Shown piece after piece: positions 50,416 through 62,480 of a stretch of DNA of 64,000 bases. Positions within the stretch are counted from its first letter, which is position 1, and every line of letters begins with the position of its first letter. The translations under genes and the position numbers were made by a program. The stretch is from contig CANJWD010000001.1 in NCBI GenBank assembly GCA_947478475.1, forward strand, positions 46,778 through 110,777, read 5' to 3'. The notes under the pieces were generated by a model, which was not told the DNA's origin, did no database searches, and saw only the letters and a program-made list of their open reading frames with translations. The DNA is from Enterobacterales bacterium (GTDB lineage Bacteria; Pseudomonadota; Gammaproteobacteria; Enterobacterales; Enterobacteriaceae).

Positions 50416-52983
50416 ATGAAACTATACAGAATTTTATTAACGTTGCTTGGCGGATCCGTCAATGCGGCGTTCTCCCAGGTTCCTGATGCGCCTGTAGTAA
50501 AAAAAGATGTAGTGAAAAAAGATGTAGTGAAAAAAGACGAAGGAGACTATTACTTTCCCAGCGAGGCATTGGGCGAGCAAAAAGTCGATCTTTCTCATTT
50601 TTCGCAACCCGGAAAAGGTCAGCCCGGGCAGTATCAGGTCGATATCTTCGTCAATAACGAAAAAATCGACAGCCAGCTGTTGCGCTTTGTCGCAGATCCT
50701 CAGGGTGATTTACAACCCCAGCTGACAGTGCAACAGTATGAGATTTTCGGGCTCAAAATTACCTCGTTGCCTGCCATGCGTGAGCTCCCCCGTGAACAGA
50801 TAATCACGGATATTTCGCACTACGCAGCAGTGACAACACGCCTGAATATTGGAAAACTGCGCCTGGATATTGCCATTCCGCAACTGCTGCTCAACATTCG
50901 CGCAAAAGATTATGTCGATCCCTCCCTCTGGAATACCGGTATGCCAGCCGCTTTTGTCAGTTATGATTTCAGTGGCTCGGAAACGCGCTATGACCGCAGC
51001 AACCATAATACCGGGCAACGGCAGTTCCTGAATTTACGTAATGGCCTTAACATTGCTGGCTGGCGGTTGCGCAATTACGCTACCTGGCGGCATGAGGATA
51101 ACCAAAAAAATGAGTGGAATGCTCTGCAAACCTATCTTGAAAAAGACATTTTTTCATTGCGCAGTACGCTGGCGGCCGGAGATACCAGTACATCTTATGA
51201 TGTGATGGATGGGTTTGGCTTTCGTGGCTTAAGTTTTCGTTCAACGGACGCTATGCTTCCTGCCAGTGAACAGGGATATAGTCCTGTGATCCGCGGGATT
51301 GCCATGACCCCTAATGCCCGTGTTTCTGTGCGCCAGGGCGATGTTTTAATTTATGAAGCTTACGTGCCAGCCGGCGCATTTGCCATTAGCGATCTTGGCA
51401 TGGTGGGCAGCGGGCGTATGGATATCACCGTGACGGAAAATGACGGGCGTATTCAGCGTTTCTCACAATCTTTTGGCCGGCTGTCCGTTATGCAGCGTGC
51501 AGGCCATCTCAAATACGATATCGCACTGGGTGAGTACCGGCAAAATGCCGGAGATAACAGCTACCGCCCCCGTTTTGTTCAGATGACTGCGTTATATGGT
51601 CTGCCTAATGAGATGACCCTGTATGGGGGCGGAATTGTGGCGCAGGATTATTATGCGGCCAGGATTGGATTAGGGGTAACTCTGGGGATGCTGGGGACGG
51701 CAGCGTTTGACGTCTCGACGGCAGAGACAACCCTGCATACCGGTGACAGCAAAAATGGCCAGGCGTGGCGTGTTCAGTACAGTAAAAATTTTCCCGATAC
51801 CGGGACCGGTATCTCACTGGCAGGTTTGCAGTACCAGGGCCAAAGTTATTATACCTTTACCGATGCCGGTAATTTGCGCCGTACAGCACGTGCCGATGAT
51901 CCCTGGGGCTGGACATTCCGGAAACAGAAAAAATCCAGGTTGCAGTTTAACATTCAGCAGCAGGCTGGCCAGCTTGGATCGTTAAGTCTGAATGCCTGGC
52001 AGGAGGATTATCATGACACATCACGGCAGCGCAGTGCGGGTGCCTCGTGGAACTTCAGTATTGCTCAGGCCTCATTAGGGCTCAGCTACAGCTACAGTAA
52101 AAATCAGGACCGGGGGAGATCAGGCACCACCGACCAGGTTGTTTATCTTGCAGCTTCCCTCCCTTTTTCCGTTTTCTCGTCAGGAAACAGCACGCTGGCT
52201 TCCTGGTCACTGACCAGTGATAAAGCGGGAAATATACGCCAGACAGTGGGGATAAGTGGCACAGCGCTGGAACGAAATAACCTGAGTTATTCAACACAAC
52301 AGACTTACAGCACTGTGGACAACGAGGGATACGGCGGCAGCTTTGCCGCAGATTACCGTGGTCGCATGGGGGCAGCAGGCGCTGCATACAGTTATGGCCG
52401 GGAGAGTCACCGGCTAAGTTATGGGGCACGTGGGGCGGTTGTCGCTCATCCCTATGGAATAAATCTGGCGCAGCGCTTGTCTGAAGGCTCTGGCTATGCG
52501 CTGATCAGAGCCCCTGGTGCTGCTGGTGTGGCGGTGAGTAATGTTCCTGGCGTGGCAACAGACTGGCGCGGCTATGCGGTGGTACCGTACGTTCAGCCAT
52601 ATCGAAAAAACAGAATAACGCTGGACGCATCAACCTACGACAGCAGCGTCGACATTACCATGAATACGCTGCAAGTGATTCCGGCAAAAGAGGCGCTGGT
52701 ACTGGCGAATTATCAAACACAGACCGGGGCGCGGGCACTGATAACTCTGCTGCAGGCGGATGGTGCCGTGGTGCCTTTTGGCGCCAGCGCTGTACTGGCT
52801 GACGGCAGCCAGAGCGGGATCGTTGGCGATAAAGGCGCGGTTTATCTGGCCGGCCTGACACCCGCCGGTACGCTCCATGTTTCGTGGGGATCAGAAGCGG
52901 GACAAACATGCCGGGGTGATTACACGCTGGCGAATATTCAGGCCATTAACGGGGTCAGTTTGCTGACCGTGCATTGTCGTTAA
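50416..52983 (+). CDS. Outer membrane fimbrial usher (FimD/PapC family)
   Basis: The usher is the outer-membrane pore that orders and secretes pilus subunits. The 855-aa protein has a signal peptide, an N-terminal chaperone-binding domain (FPSEALGEQKVDLSHFSQPG), a 24-strand barrel with plug region (SPVIRGIAMTPNARVSVRQG), and C-terminal domains. ATG 50416 has AGGAGG upstream. Between the signal peptide and the mature domain is a triplicated VVKKD encoded by a 15-bp repeat at 50494-50538, adding a charged stretch where the usher N-terminal tail recognises chaperone. No frameshift is seen. Confidence 0.95.
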   Translation: MKLYRILLTLLGGSVNAAFSQVPDAPVVKKDVVKKDVVKKDEGDYYFPSEALGEQKVDLSHFSQPGKGQPGQYQVDIFVNNEKIDSQLLRFVADPQGDLQPQLTVQQYEIFGLKITSLPAMRELPREQIITDISHYAAVTTRLNIGKLRLDIAIPQLLLNIRAKDYVDPSLWNTGMPAAFVSYDFSGSETRYDRSNHNTGQRQFLNLRNGLNIAGWRLRNYATWRHEDNQKNEWNALQTYLEKDIFSLRSTLAAGDTSTSYDVMDGFGFRGLSFRSTDAMLPASEQGYSPVIRGIAMTPNARVSVRQGDVLIYEAYVPAGAFAISDLGMVGSGRMDITVTENDGRIQRFSQSFGRLSVMQRAGHLKYDIALGEYRQNAGDNSYRPRFVQMTALYGLPNEMTLYGGGIVAQDYYAARIGLGVTLGMLGTAAFDVSTAETTLHTGDSKNGQAWRVQYSKNFPDTGTGISLAGLQYQGQSYYTFTDAGNLRRTARADDPWGWTFRKQKKSRLQFNIQQQAGQLGSLSLNAWQEDYHDTSRQRSAGASWNFSIAQASLGLSYSYSKNQDRGRSGTTDQVVYLAASLPFSVFSSGNSTLASWSLTSDKAGNIRQTVGISGTALERNNLSYSTQQTYSTVDNEGYGGSFAADYRGRMGAAGAAYSYGRESHRLSYGARGAVVAHPYGINLAQRLSEGSGYALIRAPGAAGVAVSNVPGVATDWRGYAVVPYVQPYRKNRITLDASTYDSSVDITMNTLQVIPAKEALVLANYQTQTGARALITLLQADGAVVPFGASAVLADGSQSGIVGDKGAVYLAGLTPAGTLHVSWGSEAGQTCRGDYTLANIQAINGVSLLTVHCR
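50494..50538 (+). repeat. In-frame 15-bp triple repeat in the usher gene
   Basis: GTAGTAAAAAAAGAT, GTAGTGAAAAAAGAT and GTAGTGAAAAAAGAC are adjacent (50494-50508, 50509-50523, 50524-50538), encoding VVKKD three times near usher residues 27-41. Confidence 0.92.
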
Positions 52984-53017
52984 GAGACAAGGATTGACAG
53001 AATCGAGGATGGATAAA

Positions 53018-53944
53018 ATGAACACGATGAAATTATTCCGCCTGAAATGGGGGGCGCTGGTACTTTTTCTGATCAGTGGTAATACGATGGCAGAGTGCCC
53101 TGCTGCTGATCTTTCCACTGACCTGACTTTCAGCTTTCCATCGCCATTGGTGGTTCCTCGCGATGCGTATCCTGGGCAAGTACTAGCAGAGGCAGAGGTG
53201 TCGTTGCCCGAAGATATGACTGATTGTGGTCCATTTAAAATAAAGCAGTTACAGGGTTCGGATGAAGACGCTGGTATTTACAGTACAAATATCGAGGGTA
53301 TTGGATACCAGATTTGGGCTGGTCGTACGATACTTAACCCTCTCGGTACTGGTGGATCGATTAATCCAGTGTCATCATTTCGTATGAAACTAATGAAAAC
53401 CACTAAGGTTATGACAACAGCGGGGAGCATGGGCCCACTCCATTATGCCACTCTGGAAACCCCCAATGGTTATACTATCAATCTGAAGGCCGGTGACATC
53501 CAGGTCAAAGCGGCTACCTGCTCCTTCCTGCAGCCTGAGAAGACTGTCACTCTGGATACGGTAGAAAGCAGCAGGTTTAGCGGTATTGGCAGTGTGGCAG
53601 GGGACATAGATTTCACTGTTGCTGTAGAGTGTAATGCTCGCATCGCCGATGTTAGCCAGATTTTTGACGGTACGGCAGCTCTAAACACTACCACCGCACA
53701 AGGGGTTCTGAACCTGTTGCCCGGAAGTACAGCACAGGGCGTCGGTGTACAGGTGTTGCTTAGAGGTGGGAATGGGATGATCAAGCCACTCTCTTTTGGA
53801 AAACCGATATACAGGGTGTCACAAGCGTGGCCAATAGCTGGGATCCGTAATATTACCTTAACAGCCCGCTACTACCAGACGGAAAATCAAGTGACCGCCG
53901 GGAGCGTCAGGGCGCAGGGCACCTTTCGCATTACGTATCAATAG
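53018..53944 (+). CDS. Two-domain fimbrial tip adhesin-like subunit
   Basis: This is a fimbrial subunit with an N-terminal lectin-like part and a C-terminal pilin domain, about 308 aa. A signal peptide (hydrophobic LVLFLISGNTMA) ends before ECPAADLS; a Cys pair (CPAAD...DCGPF) marks the first domain. From about residue 160 a pilin domain shows ATCSFLQPEKTVTLDTV with the first pilin Cys, VECNARI with the second, and the terminal beta-zipper GTFRITYQ. ATG 53018 is chosen with GAGG nine bases upstream; starts at 53009 and 53027 are also possible. Ligand unknown. It follows the usher. Confidence 0.82.
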   Translation: MNTMKLFRLKWGALVLFLISGNTMAECPAADLSTDLTFSFPSPLVVPRDAYPGQVLAEAEVSLPEDMTDCGPFKIKQLQGSDEDAGIYSTNIEGIGYQIWAGRTILNPLGTGGSINPVSSFRMKLMKTTKVMTTAGSMGPLHYATLETPNGYTINLKAGDIQVKAATCSFLQPEKTVTLDTVESSRFSGIGSVAGDIDFTVAVECNARIADVSQIFDGTAALNTTTAQGVLNLLPGSTAQGVGVQVLLRGGNGMIKPLSFGKPIYRVSQAWPIAGIRNITLTARYYQTENQVTAGSVRAQGTFRITYQ

Positions 53945-54211
53945 ATGAGTGATACTGTGATCGGGAAGGGCCACAAGGCTGTTTGCATGGTGGCCTGCCC
54001 GTAGCGTGAAACGCGATTTTAGTGCGATGTGTTTATCCGGCGCGCCACTCAACACACTGACCGATAAAAATTAATAGTTAATACAATTTATTTGTCTGAT
54101 ATTAAATAAGTTATAAACTTTTGTTGCAATAAGTGATAATTGAGCTAACGTAAATATAACATTACGTTAACCATGATAAACTTTACTTGTTTGCTGACAA
54201 AAGGAAAAATC
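53945..54211. promoter_or_regulatory. AT-rich pilin leader with a perfect palindrome (54146-54169)
   Basis: This 267-base gap separates the pilin gene from the adhesin. Eight-base arms TAACGTAA (54146-54153) and TTACGTTA (54162-54169) with an eight-base spacer lie 43 bases before the pilin ATG. The gap is long enough for an independent promoter; the palindrome could be an operator or mRNA leader stem. Regulator unknown. Confidence 0.45.
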
Positions 54212-54739
54212 ATGAAAAAGACTCTACTGGCGATACTGGCTGCTACCAGTTTTTTCCCAACTATTTCTCAGGCTACAACCTATAATACCGGCGCTACTCT
54301 TAATTTTATGGGTAGTGTCGCTTCTGGTACCTGTAACGTGAGTGCCAACATGAACGGCACATCAAGCGAGAGCATAAATCTGGGTTCGCCGAAGGTTGCG
54401 GATATTATCGGTAAAGCAGCGAATACTGACACTGTTTTCAGTATCGATTTCTTCGCCTGTCCGGCTCAGGTTACCAGTGCTTCACTAGTACTGACTGGTG
54501 ATGCCGACACTACAAAATCGGATGCATTTCGCAACAGTGGCGATGCTAAAAATATCGCACTGGTGATGACAGATAACAGCAACGGTAATACCATTGCACC
54601 TAATCAGGCGACCTCAGTCTATTCTGTTAGCAATAATGCTTTTAGTGCTTCCGTAACTGCTTCGGTCGTAGCCGTCGGAACAGCAACACCGACACCGGGA
54701 TCCATTTCATCAAATGCAACAATAAGTCTAATCTACTAA
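54212..54739 (+). CDS. Major-type fimbrial subunit (FimA-like pilin)
   Basis: This structural pilin is a 175-aa protein with a signal peptide ending near ISQA-TTYN. It has the pilin Cys pair (GTCNVSA and FACPAQV), an alanine/serine/threonine-rich body and a C-terminal beta-zipper ending ATISLIY. ATG 54212 is preceded by AAAGGA. It lies last in the cluster after the adhesin, whereas major pilin genes usually come first. Only this pilin and the adhesin are present, so the fibre may be simple or subunits may be encoded elsewhere. Confidence 0.88.
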   Translation: MKKTLLAILAATSFFPTISQATTYNTGATLNFMGSVASGTCNVSANMNGTSSESINLGSPKVADIIGKAANTDTVFSIDFFACPAQVTSASLVLTGDADTTKSDAFRNSGDAKNIALVMTDNSNGNTIAPNQATSVYSVSNNAFSASVTASVVAVGTATPTPGSISSNATISLIY

Positions 54740-54756
54740 TCGTACCTTATACGCGT

Positions 54757-54788
54757 AAAAAAGAGCCTCCTGACCGGGGGCTTTTTTT
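54757..54788 (+). terminator. Intrinsic terminator after the pilin gene
   Basis: AGCCTCC-TGACC-GGGGGCT stem preceded by AAAAAAG and followed by TTTTTTT, 20 bases after the pilin stop. It closes the fimbrial cluster before purA. Confidence 0.88.
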
Positions 54789-54837
54789 ATGCGTTACACT
54801 GGCAATGAGCAGACCATAAAAAGCTATCCAGGCTTAA

Positions 54838-56208
<1,371 letters not shown>

Positions 56209-56263
56209 TTGATTGTCGTGATGCCGCACTGAGCAGCATGCTACTGACAACGGAGGAAGCCTG

Positions 56264-58585
56264 ATGTCACAAGACCCTTTTCTTGAACGAGAAGCCGCGA
56301 AGTATGGGTCACCTATCCCCAGCAGGGAATTTATCCTGACTTATTTTGCGCAGCGAAAAACCCCGGTGAATCGGGAGGAGCTGGCACTGGATCTCAATTT
56401 GTCTGGCGAGGAACAGCTGGAAGCATTACGTCGTCGTCTGCGTGCTATGGAGCGGGATGGCCAGCTAATATTCACCCGTCGACAGTGTTATGCTCTGCCT
56501 GAACGGTTAGATTTATTGCGTGGTTCTGTGATCGGTCATCGTGATGGTTACGGCTTTTTGCGCCCTGAAGGCAGTAAAGATGATCTCTATATCACCGCCG
56601 AACAGATGAAAATGACCCTTCATGGGGATTTGGTATTGGCACAACCCTTAGCGGCGGATCGTAAGGGACGCCGTGAAGCACGAATTGTCCGGGTATTAAT
56701 ACCTAAAAATAGTCAAATTATTGGCCGTTATTTCACTGATGCCGGAACGGGTTTTGTGGTGCCAGATGATAGCCGCCTTAGCTTTGATATTCTTATCCCC
56801 GTGGATGCCATCAATGGGGCCAGGATGGGCTCTGTGGTTGTCGTTGAATTGACTCAGCGTCGGACGCACCGTAGCAAAGCAGTGGGAAAAATTGTTGAAG
56901 TCCTCGGTGAGGAGATGGGGACAACCATGGCGGTGGATATCGCACTGCGCACCCATGACATTCCGCATAAATGGCCAGATCAGGTAGAGCAACAGGTTGC
57001 TGACCTCGAAGAACAGGTACCGGCGGCGGCTAAGGCAGGGCGTGTCGATTTGCGTCAGTTGCCTTTAGTAACGATTGATGGGGAGGACGCCCGTGATTTT
57101 GATGATGCGGTCTACTGTGAAAAAAAACGCGGTGGCGGCTGGCGTCTCTGGGTAGCCATTGCGGATGTCAGCTATTACGTGCGTGTGCAAACGGCGCTGG
57201 ATGATGAGGCAAGACGCCGGGGTAACTCAGTGTATTTCCCTTCTCAGGTGGTGCCGATGCTACCGGAGATACTCTCCAATGGTCTCTGTTCGCTCAATCC
57301 ACAGGTTGATCGCCTGTGTATGGTCTGTGAAATGACCGTTTCTGCTCAAGGAAAACTCACTTCCTGGAAATTCTATGAGGCCGTGATGAATTCCTGTGCG
57401 CGCCTGACCTATACCAAAGTCTGGCGCATCATTGATGGTGAGCAGGAGTTGCGTGATCACTACCAGCCGCTGGTTAAGCACCTCGAAGAGCTGCATGCTC
57501 TGTACCGAGCGCTGGATCAAGCGCGCGCCGCTCGTGGCGGCATTGCTTTTGAAACGGAAGAAGCTAAGTTTATCTTTAATGCGGAGCGCCGCATCGAACG
57601 TATCGAGCCCACTCTGCGTAATGATGCGCACAAAATGATTGAAGAGTGCATGATTCTGGCCAATATCGCCGCGGCACGTTTTGTTGAGCAGCACAATGAG
57701 CCGGCGCTGTTTCGCGTACATGACCGGCCGAGCGATGATCATATTACTGCACTGCGCAGCGTACTCAGTGAACTGAGTTTGACGCTAGGGGGTGGAATAA
57801 AGCCGCAACCAAAAGATTATGCGCAATTGATGGATAAAATAGCCTTTCGTCCTGATCATGAGATGCTACAAACGATGTTACTGCGTTCGATGAAGCAGGC
57901 TATTTATGATCCTGAAAACAGAGGTCATTTCGGTCTGGCGTTGTCATCTTACGGGCATTTCACTTCACCCATTCGTCGTTATCCCGATTTAGCGCTGCAT
58001 CGGGCGATTAAATATCAGCTCAACCGTGAGCAGGGAACCCTCCAGGAAGAACGCAGCACGGCAGGGGGTGGCTGGCATAGTTCTATGGAAGAGATGCTGC
58101 AACTGGGCCAGCACTGCTCAATGACTGAACGCCGTGCCGATGAAGCAACGCGGGATGTTGCCGACTGGCTGAAATGCGACTTTATGCTCGGTAAGGTCGG
58201 TCAGATATTCACCGGTATTATCGCCAGCGTAACCGGTTTTGGGTTCTTTGTGCGTCTGGATGATCTGTTTATTGATGGCCTGGTTCATGTATCCAGTCTT
58301 GATAATGATTATTATCGCTATGACAATGTTGGCCAGCGTCTGGCCGGCGAATCTTCGGGTACCGTTTATCGTTTAGGTGATACGGTTAAAGTCCGCGTGG
58401 AAGCGGTGCATATGGATGAACGCAAAATTGATTTTGCACTGGTTTCAAGCGAGCGTAAACCGCGTGGGGTGGGTAAAACTGAGCGTGACAGAGCAAAAAA
58501 AAACGCGGTAAGTCAGCGACGCAAGGGTGCATCGTCCCGGACTAGCGCGGGCGCTGCTACAGCGAAGCGAGTTAAAAAAGTATAA
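56264..58585 (+). CDS. rnr: Ribonuclease R
   Basis: RNase R is a 3'-5' hydrolytic exoribonuclease that degrades structured RNA. The 773-aa protein has an N-terminal helix-turn-helix-like region, cold-shock domains ([14 protein letters not shown]), the RNB catalytic domain with [14 protein letters not shown] (metal-binding Asp) and [18 protein letters not shown], an S1 domain ([17 protein letters not shown]) and a basic tail. The tail is about 40 residues shorter than in E. coli (813 aa). GGAGG precedes the ATG. Its TAA overlaps the rlmB ATG. Confidence 0.97.
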   Translation: MSQDPFLEREAAKYGSPIPSREFILTYFAQRKTPVNREELALDLNLSGEEQLEALRRRLRAMERDGQLIFTRRQCYALPERLDLLRGSVIGHRDGYGFLRPEGSKDDLYITAEQMKMTLHGDLVLAQPLAADRKGRREARIVRVLIPKNSQIIGRYFTDAGTGFVVPDDSRLSFDILIPVDAINGARMGSVVVVELTQRRTHRSKAVGKIVEVLGEEMGTTMAVDIALRTHDIPHKWPDQVEQQVADLEEQVPAAAKAGRVDLRQLPLVTIDGEDARDFDDAVYCEKKRGGGWRLWVAIADVSYYVRVQTALDDEARRRGNSVYFPSQVVPMLPEILSNGLCSLNPQVDRLCMVCEMTVSAQGKLTSWKFYEAVMNSCARLTYTKVWRIIDGEQELRDHYQPLVKHLEELHALYRALDQARAARGGIAFETEEAKFIFNAERRIERIEPTLRNDAHKMIEECMILANIAAARFVEQHNEPALFRVHDRPSDDHITALRSVLSELSLTLGGGIKPQPKDYAQLMDKIAFRPDHEMLQTMLLRSMKQAIYDPENRGHFGLALSSYGHFTSPIRRYPDLALHRAIKYQLNREQGTLQEERSTAGGGWHSSMEEMLQLGQHCSMTERRADEATRDVADWLKCDFMLGKVGQIFTGIIASVTGFGFFVRLDDLFIDGLVHVSSLDNDYYRYDNVGQRLAGESSGTVYRLGDTVKVRVEAVHMDERKIDFALVSSERKPRGVGKTERDRAKKNAVSQRRKGASSRTSAGAATAKRVKKV

Positions 58586-59334
58586 TGAGTGAAATTATTT
58601 ATGGTATTCATACCGTGCGGGCTCTTTTGGCACGAAATCCCCAGCGTTTTTTGGAAGTTTTTATTCGAAAAGGGAGGGATGATCAGCGGTTACGGCAGCT
58701 TATTGTCGAATTAGAAGCCTGTAAGTTATCGCTTCAGGTGGTAAACAGTCAATGGATGGACAAACAAGTTTCTGGGGCAGTGCATCAGGGTATTATCGCC
58801 AGAATACGGGCAGGACGGCAGTATCAGGAGAGTGATCTGCCCGACTTGCTGACAAACGTTGCGGCGCCATTTTTGTTGGTTCTCGATGGCGTGACTGATC
58901 CCCATAATCTTGGCGCCTGTTTACGCAGCGCTGATGCTGCCGGAGTGCATGCGGTTATCGTTCCACGTGACCACTCTGCTCAGTTAAATCCGGTGGCTAA
59001 AAAAGTAGCCAGTGGCGCGGCAGAAAATGTGCCGTTGATTAAGGTAACCAACCTGGCGCGCACGTTGCGGTTATTGCAACAACATAATATTTGGGTGGTA
59101 GGTACACAGGGCGATGCCAGCTGCTTGCTCTGGGAAAGTAAGATGACAGGCCCTATGGCGCTGGTGATGGGTGCAGAGGGGGATGGCCTGCGGCGTTTAA
59201 CCCTGGAACATTGTGATGAATTAATTGCTGTTCCAATGGCTGGAACTGTATCCTCACTTAACGTCTCTGTTGCAACTGGTATCTGCCTGTTTGAAGCAGT
59301 ACGTCAACAAAGAATCAAAATCCATGGATCCTAA
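58585..59334 (+). CDS. rlmB: 23S rRNA (guanosine-2'-O-)-methyltransferase RlmB
   Basis: RlmB methylates the 2'-O of G2251 in 23S rRNA. The SPOUT-family protein is 249 aa, with an N-terminal L30e-like domain ([11 protein letters not shown]) and the knotted SAM-binding motifs [30 protein letters not shown] and [19 protein letters not shown]. coli RlmB ends soon after [10 protein letters not shown]; here the protein runs on to QQRIKIHGS because its stop (59332-59334) now lies inside ibaG. It is coupled to rnr by a one-base overlap. Confidence 0.97.
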   Translation: MSEIIYGIHTVRALLARNPQRFLEVFIRKGRDDQRLRQLIVELEACKLSLQVVNSQWMDKQVSGAVHQGIIARIRAGRQYQESDLPDLLTNVAAPFLLVLDGVTDPHNLGACLRSADAAGVHAVIVPRDHSAQLNPVAKKVASGAAENVPLIKVTNLARTLRLLQQHNIWVVGTQGDASCLLWESKMTGPMALVMGAEGDGLRRLTLEHCDELIAVPMAGTVSSLNVSVATGICLFEAVRQQRIKIHGS

Positions 59335-59578
59335 TGAAATTAAAGATCTGTTGCTGAAAAAATTGGCACTGCAGGAAGTACATGTGACCGGTGATGGCAG
59401 CCATTTTCAGGTGACTGTTGTCGGTGATCTGTTTTCTGGTATGAGCCGGGTAAAACGACAACAAACAGTTTATGCTCCCTTAATGGACTATTTTTCGGAT
59501 AACCGCATTCACGCTTTATCGATAAACACATTGACACCGCAAGAGTGGCAACGTCAGCGCACACTCAACGGTTTTTAA
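59324..59578 (+). CDS. ibaG: BolA-family protein IbaG
   Basis: IbaG is an acid-stress BolA-family protein that pairs with monothiol glutaredoxin. The 84-aa product has exactly the E. coli length: [50 protein letters not shown] and [12 protein letters not shown]. Its ATG lies inside the last codons of rlmB (11-base overlap), and no clear ribosome site precedes it, so it may rely on translational coupling. In E. coli it precedes murA, as here, but follows mlaB, not rlmB. It is the second BolA paralogue in the window. Confidence 0.95.
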   Translation: MDPNEIKDLLLKKLALQEVHVTGDGSHFQVTVVGDLFSGMSRVKRQQTVYAPLMDYFSDNRIHALSINTLTPQEWQRQRTLNGF

Positions 59579-59599
59579 TGCTGCGTGCGCTCCCTCTAA

Positions 59600-59621
59600 G
59601 TTTGATAACCGTTTGATAACC
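59600..59621. repeat. 11-bp tandem duplication in the ibaG-murA gap
   Basis: GTTTGATAACC occurs twice head to tail (59600-59610, 59611-59621), 19 bases before murA. Confidence 0.85.
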
Positions 59622-59625
59622 GTGA

Positions 59626-60897
<1,272 letters not shown>

Positions 60898-60905
60898 GCA
60901 GAAAT

Positions 60906-60943
60906 ACCGCAACACTAAACCGCAACACTAAACCGCAACACAA
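60906..60943. repeat. 13-bp tandem repeat (2.8 copies) downstream of murA
   Basis: ACCGCAACACTAA is at 60906-60918 and 60919-60931, followed by a partial ACCGCAACACAA. It starts nine bases after the murA stop. Confidence 0.9.
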
Positions 60944-60946
60944 TAG

Positions 60947-60980
60947 AGCTGAACACCAAAATAGCGTGTGGTGTTCAGCT
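60947..60980. terminator. Perfect 12-bp stem between convergent murA and degQ
   Basis: AGCTGAACACCA (60947-60958) and TGGTGTTCAGCT (60969-60980) enclose a ten-base loop. Its place between convergent genes suggests a bidirectional terminator, although neither side has a clear T-run. Confidence 0.6.
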
Positions 60981-60985
60981 GTCAG

Positions 60986-62365
60986 TCAGCGCAATAAAAG
61001 ATAGATATTTTCTTCACCACGGATGATATTAAGTGCCATAACGGCAGGTTTTGTGCCAATGATTTTGCGCAATTCTGAAATATTTGCAACGGGATTGCGG
61101 TTAACGGCAGTGATGATATCGCCCTTCTGCAAGCCAATTTGTGCGGCGGGTGAATTTTTTTCTACTGATTCTATTCTGACACCTTTATTGCCATCTTTCA
61201 GTTCACCGTTACTTAATATTGCTCCCTGAAGGGCAGAAAAAAGTGTATCGGCATTGGTCGTTGTGGCGTTGTTACTTTCCAGCGTAACTGCAAGTTCTAA
61301 TGGCCTGCCTTCACGCAGCAGCCCTATTTTGATGATTTTTCCAGGGGCAGTAGTGCCGACTTTGGCACGCAATTCAGCAAAACTCTTCACAGCGTTACCA
61401 TCAACAGAAACGAGTATATCACCGGCCTTAATGCCGGCCTTGGCGGCGGCAGATTTCGGTATCACTTCACTGACAAAAGCGCCGCGTTGCGTATCGATAT
61501 TAAGATTAAGCGCTTTCGCTATATCAGCAGTCATTTCACTGCCTTTAATACCCAGGATCCCGCGTTTTACTTCACCAAATTCGATCAGTTGCTGGCTGAG
61601 ATTTTGTGCCATATTGCTTGGTATAGCGAAACCAATGCCGACATTTCCTCCACCAGCAGGAGAAATAATTGCCGTATTAATACCTATCAATTCACCATTG
61701 AAATTAACCAGAGCTCCTCCTGAATTACCTCTGTTGATAGACGCATCAGTTTGAATAAAATTTTCTAATCCTTCGAGGTTCAGACCACTCCTGCCAAGTG
61801 CAGAGATGATCCCTGATGTGGCGGTCTGACCCAGACCGAATGGATTACCTATAGCGACAGCAAAGTCACCGACACGCAAATTATCAGAGTTTGCTACAGG
61901 AATGGCGGTCAGTTTTTTTGCATTGATAAGTTGCAGTAAGGCAAGGTCAGTCTGTTCGTCACGCCCCACCAGCCTGGCATCATATTCACGACCATCATTA
62001 AGCTGAACACGAATTTTGTTGGCATTGTTGATGATGTGATTATTGGTGAGCACGTAGCCTTTAGCTGCGTTAATGATGACGCCAGAGCCAAGTCCTTCAA
62101 ACGGCCGTACATTTTTTTTCCCGGCGGGGAAATCAGGGCCAAAAAAGAATCTAAATTCTTCCGGCAAGCGCTGTTGCGCCTGAGTGCCTGAAACATAAAC
62201 ATTAACGACTGCAGGCAGTACCTTTTCCAGCATCGGAGCCAGGCTTGGCAATGGCTGGCCCGCGATTGCTATGGGTAATGTCGCAGCAGTGACCATCGCT
62301 GGCACGGAGAATATCATGCCAAGGGTTGTCGCCAGCGTACTCAAAAATAATGATTTTTTCTTCAT
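60986..62365 (-). CDS. degQ: Periplasmic serine endoprotease DegQ (HtrA family)
   Basis: DegQ is a periplasmic protease/chaperone of the HtrA family. The 459-aa protein (E. coli DegQ 455) has a signal peptide (cleavage near VTAA), the line PLPSLAPMLEKVLPAVV, and the catalytic triad: His in LTNNHIINN, Asp in EQTDLALLQ, Ser in NRGNSGGALV. Two PDZ domains follow (GILGIKGSEMTADIAKAL and the C-terminal SPAAQIGLQKGDIITAVN). The short LA-loop and ending YLLLR favour DegQ over DegP; DegS is excluded by the second PDZ. ATG 62365 is taken as start. degS, its E. coli neighbour, is absent here. Confidence 0.93.
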   Translation of the reverse strand: MKKKSLFLSTLATTLGMIFSVPAMVTAATLPIAIAGQPLPSLAPMLEKVLPAVVNVYVSGTQAQQRLPEEFRFFFGPDFPAGKKNVRPFEGLGSGVIINAAKGYVLTNNHIINNANKIRVQLNDGREYDARLVGRDEQTDLALLQLINAKKLTAIPVANSDNLRVGDFAVAIGNPFGLGQTATSGIISALGRSGLNLEGLENFIQTDASINRGNSGGALVNFNGELIGINTAIISPAGGGNVGIGFAIPSNMAQNLSQQLIEFGEVKRGILGIKGSEMTADIAKALNLNIDTQRGAFVSEVIPKSAAAKAGIKAGDILVSVDGNAVKSFAELRAKVGTTAPGKIIKIGLLREGRPLELAVTLESNNATTTNADTLFSALQGAILSNGELKDGNKGVRIESVEKNSPAAQIGLQKGDIITAVNRNPVANISELRKIIGTKPAVMALNIIRGEENIYLLLR

Positions 62366-62480
62366 TGAATTTAGTTCTCTCAACACCTAATGGAATAATA
62401 ATCACGAGAAACAGAGTGGGTATTAAGACTACTGATTATCCGAAAAAGTTCAAGACTGTCACTGAATGTATTGTCAGTTT

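Noticed and set aside
61254..61754. Plus-strand ORF of 166 codons antisense to degQ
   Set aside because: It is the shadow of a well-conserved protease gene; the amino-acid composition is low-complexity and unlike a real protein.
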